Source: CAYRXM01 sp964428175 (GTDB taxonomy: Bacteria > Chloroflexota > Anaerolineae > JAFGEY01). Taken from it: a stretch of DNA of 64,000 bases. How positions within the stretch are numbered: position 1 is the stretch's first letter; the number at the start of each line of letters is the position of its first letter. The notes under the pieces were generated by a model. It was not told the origin of the DNA. It searched no databases and saw only the letters and a program-made list of their open reading frames with translations. Positions 6,390-14,155 of this stretch are shown here, one piece after another. The stretch lies in contig CAYRXM010000005.1 in the NCBI GenBank assembly GCA_964428175.1, positions 16,422 through 80,421 of the forward strand, in the 5' to 3' direction. A program made the translations under genes and the position numbers.

Positions 6390-7775
6390 TTATTCCCGCA
6401 CCCCGATCACCGGCACGGGAAACTGCCGGCACAGCGCTCCCACCTCGGCGCGGACCTCATTGAGCACATCCTGATCCTCCGGGCTGTGCAGCAGCCTGCC
6501 GATCAGCCCGGCAATCAGGCCCATCTGCGCCGCGCCCATCCCGCGCGTCGTCGCCGCCGGCGTGCCGACGCGAATACCGCTCGTCGTCAGCGGCGGCTGC
6601 GGGTCGTAGGGGATCAGGTTCTTGTTGACGGCGATGCCCGCGTCTTCCAGCACGGCCTCGGCCACCTTGCCGGTGAGGTTAAAGGGGCGCAGATCGACCA
6701 GCATCAGGTGGGTGTCGGTGCCGCCGGAGACGATGCGAAAGCCCTCGCCTTGCAGCGCGCGGGCCAGCGCATCGGCGTTGCTAACCACCCGCCGCGCGTA
6801 CTCGGCGAATTCGGGACGCATCGCCTCGCGCAGAGCCACCGCCTTGGCGGCGATGATGTGCATCAGCGGGCCGCCCTGTGTCCCCGGAAACACTGCCCGG
6901 TCGATCTTTTTGGCCAGTTCCTTGACGCACAGGATCATCCCCCCGCGCGGGCCGCGCAGCGTCTTGTGCGTCGTCGTCGTCACCACCTGGGCGTGCGGCA
7001 GCGGCGATGGGTGGACGCCGGCGGCAACCAGCCCGGCGATGTGTGCCATATCGACCATAAAATAGGCCCCTACCTCATCGGCGATCTGGCGCATACGGGC
7101 AAAGTCGATGATCCGTGAATAGGCGCTGGCCCCGGCCAGCAGCACTTTGGGCCGCTGCCGGAGCGCAGCCTCGCGCACCTGGTCATAATCGATGCACTCG
7201 CTCTGCGGATCGACGCCATAGTGGACAAAACGATACAACAGCCCGCTAAAGTTGATCTTGTGCCCATGCGTCAGGTGTCCACCATGATCCAGGCTCATCG
7301 ACAAAATGGTATCGCCCGGCGCCATCAAGGCCAGGTAGGCCGCCGCGTTGGCCTGCGACCCCGAATGCGGCTGCACGTTGGCGTGCTCGGCGCCAAAAAG
7401 GGTCGTCGCCCGCTCCACAGCCAACCGCTCGGCAATGTCGACAAAGGCGCAGCCGCCGTAATAGCGCTTGCCGGGGTAGCCTTCGGCGTACTTGTTGGTC
7501 AAAATCGACCCCTGCGCCTCCAACACGTCCATGCTGACCGTGTTCTCCGAGGCGATCAGTTCGAGCGTTTCTTGCTGGCGCTTGCGCTCGGCCATAAACA
7601 TGCGAAACAGGATCGGATCGGAGCGGGCCAGCCCGCCGCGTATGCCCACGCGCTCACTTGCCTCAATCTCCTGGTCCGAGATGCCCCATATCTCTTGAAT
7701 TTCTCGCCAGATGACCTCGCTGGCAGCGTTTGATTCTTGTTCGACCGCTTGTAGCTGCTGCTCGTCTTGCTGCAT
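6390..7775 (-). CDS. glyA: Serine hydroxymethyltransferase with N-terminal extension
   Basis: PLP enzyme that interconverts serine and glycine while charging tetrahydrofolate with a one-carbon unit. It has ELIASEN, NKYAEGYPGKRYYGG, the PLP-lysine motif TTTTHKTLRGPRGG and TSGIRVGTPA. At 461 residues it is longer than the usual 415-420: about 45 residues precede the normal start, running from M-Q-Q-D-E-Q-Q through E-V-I-W-R-E-I-Q-E-I-W-G. The ATG at 7775 has a GAGAGGG site. The gene starts directly behind the terminator that follows the upstream tRNA gene, so read-through may set its level. Confidence 0.95.
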   Translation of the reverse strand: MQQDEQQLQAVEQESNAASEVIWREIQEIWGISDQEIEASERVGIRGGLARSDPILFRMFMAERKRQQETLELIASENTVSMDVLEAQGSILTNKYAEGYPGKRYYGGCAFVDIAERLAVERATTLFGAEHANVQPHSGSQANAAAYLALMAPGDTILSMSLDHGGHLTHGHKINFSGLLYRFVHYGVDPQSECIDYDQVREAALRQRPKVLLAGASAYSRIIDFARMRQIADEVGAYFMVDMAHIAGLVAAGVHPSPLPHAQVVTTTTHKTLRGPRGGMILCVKELAKKIDRAVFPGTQGGPLMHIIAAKAVALREAMRPEFAEYARRVVSNADALARALQGEGFRIVSGGTDTHLMLVDLRPFNLTGKVAEAVLEDAGIAVNKNLIPYDPQPPLTTSGIRVGTPAATTRGMGAAQMGLIAGLIGRLLHSPEDQDVLNEVRAEVGALCRQFPVPVIGVRE

Positions 7776-7788
7776 GGCAATCCCTCTC

Positions 7789-7823
7789 AAAAAAAATACC
7801 GCAGAGACTCGAAAACTCTGCGG
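7789..7823 (-). terminator. Intrinsic terminator between the tRNA gene and glyA
   Basis: On the minus strand CCGCAGAG / CTCTGCGG (8 bp, 9-base loop) is followed by TATTTTTTTT. It ends the tRNA transcript, and the glyA ribosome binding site begins at the end of the T-tract. I see no separate glyA promoter downstream of it. Confidence 0.85.
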
Positions 7824-7832
7824 CGAGTAAAA

Positions 7833-7905
7833 TGGGCCCTGCTGGATTCGAACCAGCGACCAACCGGTTATGAGCCGGTGGCTCTAACCGCTGAGCTAAG
7901 GGCCC
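7833..7905 (-). tRNA. tRNA with CAU anticodon, most like tRNA-Ile2
   Basis: The 73-nt gene reads on the minus strand with a perfect GGGCCC/GGGCCC acceptor stem, D-arm TTAGCTCAGCGGTTAGAGC, anticodon loop C-T-C-A-T-A-A (anticodon CAT), variable loop and T-arm GCTGG-TTCGAAT-CCAGC. No CCA is encoded. The sequence resembles E. coli ileX (lysidine-modified tRNA-Ile2, reads AUA) more than elongator tRNA-Met, mainly in the D-arm, variable loop and T-arm. Elongator Met cannot be excluded without identity-element analysis. Confidence 0.92.
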
Positions 7906-7915
7906 GAACGTCGAT

Positions 7916-7944
7916 ATTATAGTATGAAATGAACGGACGGGCAA
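7916..7944 (-). promoter_or_regulatory. Promoter of the tRNA(CAU) gene
   Basis: TTGCCC (7939-7944) and TATAAT (7916-7921) with a 17-base spacer on the minus strand, about 10 bases before the tRNA. Its -35 box is one arm of the palindrome ACGGGCAA-ATTC-TTGCCCGT whose other arm is the -35 box of the opposite promoter. Confidence 0.85.
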
Positions 7945-7948
7945 ATTC

Positions 7949-7977
7949 TTGCCCGTTTTCTGCTTCTCTTGTACAAT
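7949..7977 (+). promoter_or_regulatory. Promoter of the rarA fusion gene
   Basis: TTGCCC (7949-7954) and TACAAT (7972-7977), spacer 17 bases. Transcription would start at about 7984, at or next to the ATG at 7985, and there is no ribosome binding site, so the mRNA is probably leaderless. Confidence 0.75.
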
Positions 7978-7984
7978 GATCAGC

Positions 7985-10213
7985 ATGGATCTATTCGATC
8001 ACGCCCGCCAAAAACAACTCGAAACTGAAGCGCCGCTGGCCGCGCGCATGCGCCCGCGTACCCTGGACGATTTCGTGGGCCAGGCGCACATCATCGGGCC
8101 GGGGCGGCTGCTGCGCCGCGCCATCCAGGCCGATCAGCTTTCGTCGCTGATTTTCTACGGCCCACCGGGCACCGGCAAGACCACGCTGGCCATGGTCATC
8201 GCCAACACCACGCACAGCCATTTCATCACCATCAACGCCGTGCTGGCCGGCGTGCAAGACATCCGCAAGGCCATCAGCGAGGCGCAGGAGCGACGCGGCA
8301 TGTACGGCCAGCGCACGCTGCTCTTTGTCGACGAGGTACACCGCTGGAACAAGGCCCAGCAGGACGCGCTGCTGCCCTGGGTCGAAAACGGCACCGTGAT
8401 CCTCATCGGCGCGACCACCGAAAATCCCTATTTTTCGGTCAACCGGCCGCTGGTCAGCCGCAGCCGCATCTTTCAACTCAAACCGCTCACCCAGGATGAT
8501 CTGCGCGAGATCGCCCGCCACACATTGCGCGACCCCGAGCGCGGCTATGGCAAGCTCAAGGTGGACTTGCGCCCCGACGCGCTAGATCACCTGGTCAACG
8601 TCGCCAACGGCGACGCGCGCGGCGTGCTCAACGCGCTGGAACTGGCCGTCGAGACCACGCCGCCGGACGCCGATGGGGTGATCGTCGTCGACCTCGACGT
8701 GGCCGAAGAGTCGATCCAGCGGCGGGCGGTGCTGTACGACAAGGACGGCGACGTCCATTATGATACCATATCGGCGTTTATCAAATCGCTGCGCGGCTCC
8801 GACCCCGACGCGGCGCTCTATTGGCTGGCCAAGATGGTTTATGCCGGCGAAGACCCGCGCTTTATTTTCCGCCGCATGTTGATCTTTGCCGGCGAAGACG
8901 TCGGCCTGGCCGATCCGAACGCCATCCAGGTCGTCTATAGCTGCGCGGAGACGTTCGACCGCATCGGCCTGCCGGAGGGACGCTTTCACCTGGCCACGGC
9001 GGCGCTCTATCTGGCCACCGCGCCCAAGTCCAACTCGGCGATGGGCTTTTTCGATGCGTTGGGCGCCGTCGAAAAAGAGCAGGAAGACGAGGTGCCCACC
9101 CACCTGCGCGACGCCAGCCGCGACAGCGAGGGATTCGGGCACGGGCAGGGCTATCTCTACCCGCACGCCTACCGCGATCACTGGGTCGAGCAGCAGTATT
9201 TGCCCAACGCGCTGCAAGGGCGCGTGTTCTACCAGCCCTCCGAGCAGGGCCACGAGCGGCAAATCCGCGATCAGGTCATCCGCCGCCGCGAGGCGCAGCT
9301 GGCGGCGATGGTCGAGGGCAGCGCCGCCGCCTTGCCGGAGGTGCTCACTTTTTCGCCCCAAGATCGCATGGGCGAACGCTGGCTGCAGCGCACCGTCGGC
9401 TCGGCCGGCGAGCAGTTGGGGCAGCTCCGCGACCGGATTCTGGACCGCGCCGTCCTGCAGCGCCATCACCTGCTGCTCGATCTGAACGCCGGGTCCGGCC
9501 TGCTCACCTGGGAAGCGATCCGCCGCGTGCCGGAGGGCGGTGTGTGGGCGCTGGCCGCCGACGAGCGCACCGCGCAAGCCTTACAAGAGCAATCCGCCCG
9601 CCTGGACGAACTGGCCCGCCCGCGCGTGCTGGTCGGGCCGGTGCAAGGGGTCGGCCCATTGCTGGCTGCGGGCGGCGATCCCGGCCTGCGCTTTGACGCC
9701 ATCATCGGGCGCAACGCGCTGACCGCGCTCTCGGCCGACGAACGAGGCCAGATCGCCCGCGCGCTGCGCGAGTGGCTGGCCCCGACGGGGGTGGTCAGCC
9801 TGGCGCAGATCGTGCCCCGGCACACGCAGCGCCTCTACCGGCTGGTCGAGTGGACGGACGCGGCGCTCGAGCGCTGTGTCGCGGCGGCGGAAGAAGCCAT
9901 CTATGCCGATCCCGACGACGTGTGGACGAACTGGGACGCGGAGGACGTGCGGGAGGCTTGGGTCGAGGCGGAATTTGCGGAGGTCGAGATCGCGCTGGAG
10001 CGCCAGATGTCCGAGTTGCTGATCACCTCGTCGTTGATCGACCGCTGGTTTGCGATGGATGGAGAAGGCCAGCGTCCCACCTACGCGCAGCACCTGCTGC
10101 GCCAGCTCTCGCCCGATGAGGCGGCGCAGGTGCGGGCTGTCTACGAACGCGCGTTGCTCAACCAGACCGTCAAATGGGCATCGAGCACGGCGTTTTTGGT
10201 GGCAAAGCGTTAA
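7985..10213 (+). CDS. rarA: RarA/MgsA-type AAA ATPase fused to a methyltransferase-like domain
   Basis: Residues 1-430 are a RarA clamp-loader-like ATPase: Walker A GPPGTGKT at 59-66, Walker B LLFVDEVHR at about 112-120, a sensor-1 GATTENP motif, and the family's C-terminal tetramerisation region with GMGFFDAL-like and YKYPHAY-like motifs. RarA acts at stalled or gapped replication forks. Residues about 440-742 form a second domain with a Rossmann-like LLLDLNAGSGLL motif near 495, resembling SAM-dependent methyltransferases. I recall the same RarA/unknown-domain fusion from cyanobacteria, so it is not unique. The ATG at 7985 fits the family start M-D-L-F and a leaderless transcript. Confidence 0.9.
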   Translation: MDLFDHARQKQLETEAPLAARMRPRTLDDFVGQAHIIGPGRLLRRAIQADQLSSLIFYGPPGTGKTTLAMVIANTTHSHFITINAVLAGVQDIRKAISEAQERRGMYGQRTLLFVDEVHRWNKAQQDALLPWVENGTVILIGATTENPYFSVNRPLVSRSRIFQLKPLTQDDLREIARHTLRDPERGYGKLKVDLRPDALDHLVNVANGDARGVLNALELAVETTPPDADGVIVVDLDVAEESIQRRAVLYDKDGDVHYDTISAFIKSLRGSDPDAALYWLAKMVYAGEDPRFIFRRMLIFAGEDVGLADPNAIQVVYSCAETFDRIGLPEGRFHLATAALYLATAPKSNSAMGFFDALGAVEKEQEDEVPTHLRDASRDSEGFGHGQGYLYPHAYRDHWVEQQYLPNALQGRVFYQPSEQGHERQIRDQVIRRREAQLAAMVEGSAAALPEVLTFSPQDRMGERWLQRTVGSAGEQLGQLRDRILDRAVLQRHHLLLDLNAGSGLLTWEAIRRVPEGGVWALAADERTAQALQEQSARLDELARPRVLVGPVQGVGPLLAAGGDPGLRFDAIIGRNALTALSADERGQIARALREWLAPTGVVSLAQIVPRHTQRLYRLVEWTDAALERCVAAAEEAIYADPDDVWTNWDAEDVREAWVEAEFAEVEIALERQMSELLITSSLIDRWFAMDGEGQRPTYAQHLLRQLSPDEAAQVRAVYERALLNQTVKWASSTAFLVAKR

Positions 10214-10302
10214 GAACTGACCGGTCTCGCAAATTGGATACGTTGGCCCGTTTGCCGTCAAGTCTACCTTGATATGGACAATATAAATACGAGGGACATA
10301 AT

Positions 10303-11184
10303 GTGAACCAAGAAAGCAATCTAGACAGAATCGTAAAGCGTGTCTTTATAGTCGTGGTCATTTCTATAATAGGGACCTGCGTTTTGACTCCTTTAATTAG
10401 TGTGTTAAGCTCTTCGACTTTTTCACAATGGCTAGAGCATATAGAAGACGGGCTGACGGATCCGCCCACATGGGTTCTTGAAATTCTTTTTTTAGTATGT
10501 GGGTATCTTATGCCTAGCATTCTGGCCAGTATTTTCGTGCTCAAGCATCCCGACTCTGCCTGGGGTTATCCCGGACTGACAGGGTTGGCAATAGGCTTCT
10601 TAACAAACTTGTCGATTGTTTTGGTGCTGTACTATATCTCTCTCAACCAATCCTCAGGACTGGCTTCTCTTGGTCTCCAGCTAAAAGGTGTCGATTTTGC
10701 TGGTGTCGTCTTTTTTGGTCTTGCGGTATGTGTTTTCAGCAATCTCTTTTCTTCCCTGGTTTCTCGGCTGTTGTTCAAAAACAATGTGATGGACAGCCTA
10801 CAGGGTCCACACATTCGGATGATTGAAAAGTATCAAGCCACTTGGGAACGCATTCTATATTTTTTTGTACTCACATCGGGTTTACTGGCAGAAGAGTTGG
10901 TGTTTCGAGGATACTTGGTGTTTTTGCTTGGGCAGAAAACGGGTATCATGCTACCATTTGCAATTCTCTCTGTCCTGCTGTCCGTCGTTGTTCATCTCTA
11001 TCAAGGCCGTTCGTTGATCGTCCACCACCTCGTACTATCCGCTGTTTTTGCTGGCTCAGTTGTAATAACTAAAAGTATATGGATGGCAATTTATATGCAC
11101 CTGATTCAAAATACTGTGAGTGTCATTCGTATCTGGGTAAAGGCAAAAAAGACAGAACATGTGCCGACATCGAACAATTTGTAG
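10303..11184 (+). CDS. CPBP-family intramembrane (CAAX-like) protease
   Basis: A 293-residue polytopic membrane protein with about 7-8 hydrophobic segments. The C-terminal half has the CPBP motifs: A-E-E-L-V-F-R-G-Y (the EExxxR catalytic pair), a His in V-V-V-H-L-Y-Q and a final Y-M-H-L-I-Q-N. Relatives are Abi/CAAX prenyl-endopeptidase-like enzymes, some linked to bacteriocin self-immunity. The start is GTG at 10303 with GAGGG upstream. Base composition is clearly AT-richer than its neighbours, suggesting recent transfer. It has no obvious operon partner. Confidence 0.85.
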   Translation: MNQESNLDRIVKRVFIVVVISIIGTCVLTPLISVLSSSTFSQWLEHIEDGLTDPPTWVLEILFLVCGYLMPSILASIFVLKHPDSAWGYPGLTGLAIGFLTNLSIVLVLYYISLNQSSGLASLGLQLKGVDFAGVVFFGLAVCVFSNLFSSLVSRLLFKNNVMDSLQGPHIRMIEKYQATWERILYFFVLTSGLLAEELVFRGYLVFLLGQKTGIMLPFAILSVLLSVVVHLYQGRSLIVHHLVLSAVFAGSVVITKSIWMAIYMHLIQNTVSVIRIWVKAKKTEHVPTSNNL

Positions 11185-11204
11185 GCAACATATAGCAGGC
11201 AAGC

Positions 11205-11271
11205 CAAGTTGAGGCATAAAACTCGACCTACACCTTGATACAGCAGGGGCACGTGCAACACGGCGTGTTGC
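11205..11271. repeat. Intergenic palindromic repeats before the caspase-TIR gene
   Basis: A GTTGAGGCATAAAACTCGAC-type palindrome (about 11208-11227) resembles the element at 53727-53751. It is followed by a perfect 17-base palindrome GCAACACGGCGTGTTGC at 11255-11271. No promoter was recognised in the 130-base gap. Confidence 0.55.
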
Positions 11272-11314
11272 CTGCCGTGTCTCTGTTTCTCTGAATATTT
11301 GCAAGGAGGACCCT

Positions 11315-12580
11315 ATGCCTGGAATGGAAAACGCGCATGCGCTCGTGATCGGCATCGCCAATTACAAGGCGATCAACCCGCTGCCGCCCACCGTCCTCAA
11401 GGACGCCCAAGACATCTATAACACGCTGGTCAACCCCAACCAGGGCGGCTATTATCCCAACAACGTCCAACTGCTGCTCGACCAGGAAGCCACCGGTGCA
11501 GCCTTGCGCCAGGGTTTGGCCAACCTGGCCGCGCGCAGCAATCCCGACTCGGTGGTCGCACTGTATCTGTCCAGCCACGGCGGGCAGATCGAATCCGGGC
11601 CGCACGCCGGCGAGTACATCCTGCCCGTCGACGTCGATTACACCTCCGATGTGACCGTCGCGCGCACGGCGATCTCTGGGGTCGAGTTTACCGATGCGCT
11701 GCGCCAAATACCGGCGCGCAAGGTGCTGATTTTGTTCGACTGCTGCCACTCGGGCGGCATCGGCCAGCCCAAGGACGTGACGGCGCCGACGATGAAGGGC
11801 GGCCTGCCCGACCGGTTGTACGAAAACCTCAAGCAGGGCCGCGGGCGGGCCATCCTGGCCTCCTCCCGCTCCGACGAATATTCGTGGGTGCTGCCCGGCG
11901 ACCCCAACAGCCTGTTCACCAAGCAGCTTCTCGCCGGGATGCGCGGCGGCATCCCCAGCGACGACGGCATGATCCGCATCTTTGACCTGTTCGAGTACGT
12001 CCAGCCCAAAGTGACCACCGCCCAGCCCAACCAGCACCCCATTTTCAAGGCCGAGATCGAGGAAAATTTCCCCGTCGCCCTCTACCTGGGCGGGCAAAAG
12101 GGCGTCGTGCCACGCGTCGACCAGGAGCGCGGCTACCGCTATGACGTTTTCGTCAGCTATGCTGAAAAGGACGCCGAGGACGCGGACTGGGTCTGGGAGA
12201 CGCTGCTGCCCAAGCTGGAAGAGGCCGGCCTGCAAGTGGCCATCTCGGATGACGTGCGCGAGTTGGGCGTTTCGCGGGTGGTCAACATCGAGCGCGGCCT
12301 GGAACAGTCCAAGCGCACACTGCTCGTGCTCTCGCCGGCCTACCTGGCCGACAATATGGCCCAGTTCGAGAACGTGATGTCGCAGACGGTGAGCATTCAG
12401 GAAAGCGCAGCCAGGATGATCCCGGCCATCGTCCGCCCGTTCGATTTGAGCCTGCTCCCGCAGCGGCTCAATCCCAACGTCGTCGCCCCGGCCGACCTGA
12501 CCCAACCGGGCCGTCGCGCCGAACGGCAGTGGGAACGGCTGGTGCAAACCTTGCAAAGCCCGCTGGCGTCGCTGTTTTAG
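11315..12580 (+). CDS. Caspase-like peptidase (C14) fused to a TIR domain
   Basis: A 421-residue soluble protein. Residues 5-235 are a caspase/metacaspase p20-like domain with the histidine in Y-L-S-S-H-G-G (H88) and the catalytic cysteine in F-D-C-C-H-S-G (C144). Residues about 277-421 are a TIR domain starting YDVFVSYAEKD, with an L-V-L-S-P-A-Y-L motif and a glutamate at about 352 (A-Q-F-E-N), in the region where NAD-cleaving TIRs carry their catalytic Glu. Caspase and TIR domains are common effectors of bacterial immune and cell-death systems; that role here is inference. An AAGGAGG site precedes the ATG. No sensor or partner gene is adjacent. Confidence 0.88.
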   Translation: MPGMENAHALVIGIANYKAINPLPPTVLKDAQDIYNTLVNPNQGGYYPNNVQLLLDQEATGAALRQGLANLAARSNPDSVVALYLSSHGGQIESGPHAGEYILPVDVDYTSDVTVARTAISGVEFTDALRQIPARKVLILFDCCHSGGIGQPKDVTAPTMKGGLPDRLYENLKQGRGRAILASSRSDEYSWVLPGDPNSLFTKQLLAGMRGGIPSDDGMIRIFDLFEYVQPKVTTAQPNQHPIFKAEIEENFPVALYLGGQKGVVPRVDQERGYRYDVFVSYAEKDAEDADWVWETLLPKLEEAGLQVAISDDVRELGVSRVVNIERGLEQSKRTLLVLSPAYLADNMAQFENVMSQTVSIQESAARMIPAIVRPFDLSLLPQRLNPNVVAPADLTQPGRRAERQWERLVQTLQSPLASLF

Positions 12581-12607
12581 AAAAAAAGGGAATCGCGGGG
12601 ACAAAGT

Positions 12608-12630
12608 ATGGGGCGGCTTGGCCGCCCCAT
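12608..12630. terminator. Strong hairpin between convergent genes
   Basis: A perfect 10-bp stem ATGGGGCGGC / GCCGCCCCAT with a 3-base loop lies between the caspase-TIR gene and the convergent small gene. There is no T-tract on either strand, so it may be a factor-assisted or weak bidirectional terminator. Confidence 0.5.
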
Positions 12631-12669
12631 CATCATAAAGGGATATACACTGAACCGGTTTCGCCGAGT

Positions 12670-12942
12670 CTACTCGGTCTTGTCAGCCGCTTCGAGCTGG
12701 GCGATGTAGCGATCGATCGCCTCGCGGAGCGGCTTCCAGTCGGCCGGCTTGAGGTTGAACTTGGCCTGCTGAGTGATCGGCAGTTCCCCGGCGTCGGCCA
12801 CTTTGGCCTTGCCTTTGGCCACCCGCACGCGGCGACGGCCGCCCTGATCGATGATCCCCACGGCAAACATCCATCCCGCGCCGGCGGGGATCAACGTCCA
12901 CGTTTCCCACTTGGCTTCATAACGTTCCGATTCTTCGCTCAT
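12670..12942 (-). CDS. Hypothetical protein, 90 aa
   Basis: Starts M-S-E-E-S-E-R-Y-E-A-K at 12942 after a GAGGAGAAAG ribosome binding site and ends A-A-D-K-T-E. It is soluble and charged, with no signal peptide, membrane segment or cysteine. A W-T-L-I-P-A-G-A-G-W-M-F-A-V-G-I core and an R-V-R-V-A-K-G-K-A strand look like a small beta-rich fold. I do not recognise the family. It is 26 bases after the LPVTG protein gene on the same strand, so the two are probably cotranscribed. Confidence 0.7.
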   Translation of the reverse strand: MSEESERYEAKWETWTLIPAGAGWMFAVGIIDQGGRRRVRVAKGKAKVADAGELPITQQAKFNLKPADWKPLREAIDRYIAQLEAADKTE

Positions 12943-12968
12943 TGTCTTTCTCCTCAGAAATTGATGTA

Positions 12969-13838
12969 CTATTCCCGTCGATGCCGCCGCGCTTCCCACA
13001 GCCCTCCGCCGATCAACAGCACGGCCAGTGCAACGATCCACAGCACGCGGACAACCTGCTGGACGGGCGTGCCGGTGACGGGCAGCGTGGACAGCATGGG
13101 CGTCGCGGTCGGCGCGAGGACACCGGTTGCCGTTGCTTGCGCGGCGACCTGTGCCGGTGTCGTCGTCTGCGTTGGAAGCGCCGGCGTATCGGTGGGCGTG
13201 GTCGCTGCAGTGGCCGTGCTCGTCGGCGTGGGCGACGGCGTCGATGTTCGGGTCGGCGTGGGCGTCCGAGTCGGCGTCGATGTCGGCGTGGCGGTGGGCA
13301 GCGGCGTCCAGGTGGGTGCGGCGGTATACGTTGGTTGCGGTGTATAGGTGGGCGCGGCCGTATAGGTGGGCGCCGGTGTGTACGTGGAGGCCGGCGTGTA
13401 CGTTGGATAGGGCGTCGGGGTTGGCAGTTGGGCGATCCGGGTGAGCGTCGCCGCGGCGGCGACGGATCGGCCGTCCGGGCGGAGCGCGGTCAAATCGACG
13501 AGTGGTGAAAGAAACAGCGCCAGCAGCAGCAAGGCAATGATCCCCGCGCCGAGCAAAACGCGCTTCCAGGTCGCATCAGCCCGTGCCTGCCCGGCGCGCA
13601 ATTGAACAATCCAGGCCAGCAGCCAGGCCAGAATGAACCCCAGCACCAGCGTCAACAGGCCGGCAACCAACGCCGTAGCCATCCGCAAACTACCCCCCTC
13701 GTTCACCGGCGCCAAGCCAGCCTGCCCCGTCGCACGCCAGGCCGCCGTTTGCACCGGCAGCAATCCGATCAGGACGAGTGCGCACACCGACAACACAACG
13801 ACCACAATTTTTTTCCAATTTGAACGGCGGTGCATCAT
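12969..13838 (-). CDS. Membrane protein with Thr-Pro linker and C-terminal LPVTG sorting-like signal
   Basis: A 289-residue protein with three N-terminal hydrophobic segments (about 11-31, 53-78, 92-112), a region of about 110 residues rich in T-P, Y-T and T-A-P repeats, then L-P-V-T-G at about 252, a hydrophobic segment and the basic tail R-R-H-R-R-E. The C-terminus matches a class A sortase signal; the Thr-Pro region resembles glycosylated wall-spanning linkers. Three membrane segments before an LPxTG motif are unusual, since such proteins normally have only a signal peptide. Function unknown. No sortase gene is in the window. Confidence 0.8.
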   Translation of the reverse strand: MMHRRSNWKKIVVVVLSVCALVLIGLLPVQTAAWRATGQAGLAPVNEGGSLRMATALVAGLLTLVLGFILAWLLAWIVQLRAGQARADATWKRVLLGAGIIALLLLALFLSPLVDLTALRPDGRSVAAAATLTRIAQLPTPTPYPTYTPASTYTPAPTYTAAPTYTPQPTYTAAPTWTPLPTATPTSTPTRTPTPTRTSTPSPTPTSTATAATTPTDTPALPTQTTTPAQVAAQATATGVLAPTATPMLSTLPVTGTPVQQVVRVLWIVALAVLLIGGGLWEARRHRRE

Positions 13839-13938
13839 CTTGAATCACCTGCTCTATTACCACCTTGCCGCATAGAGGACTGCCCTCAATTTGATTATAG
13901 AGCCAAGATGCAGTTTTGTCAAAGTCGACATAATGCAC

Positions 13939-14061
13939 ACAGCAATTCTCAATATGGCCCCAAATGTGATCGGAGTGGAGGCTTTAGCCGGGTTGGGGAC
14001 GCTTGAATGGAACAATATGCACCGGCTGAAGCCTCGATTCCATCAAATTGAGAATTGCTGT
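13939..14061. mobile_element. MITE-like palindromic element, 123 bp
   Basis: Perfect 15-bp terminal inverted repeats, ACAGCAATTCTCAAT (13939-13953) and ATTGAGAATTGCTGT (14047-14061), enclose a second nested inverted repeat (GGAGGCTTTAGCCGG against CCGGCTGAAGCCTC). The whole can fold into one long stem. There is no coding capacity. It lies in the 317-base divergent gap between the LPVTG protein gene and the TPR gene. A transposase-mobilised MITE is the simplest reading; target duplications are not clear. Confidence 0.7.
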
Positions 14062-14093
14062 AATGCGCGGACGAGGCCGCCAGCGGGTGCGAT

Positions 14094-14122
14094 TTGAGAA
14101 GGCAGCCCATTGATGGTATAAT
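14094..14122 (+). promoter_or_regulatory. Promoter of the TPR membrane protein gene
   Basis: TTGAGA (14094-14099) and TATAAT (14117-14122), spacer 17 bases, 33 bases before the ATG at 14156. Confidence 0.75.
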
Positions 14123-14155
14123 GCACTTTCAATCTGCCAGTTTGTGGAGCCACTC

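Noticed and set aside
11228..12604. Minus-strand frame of 458 codons opposite the caspase-TIR gene
   Set aside because: Shadow frame without ribosome binding site or recognisable domain.
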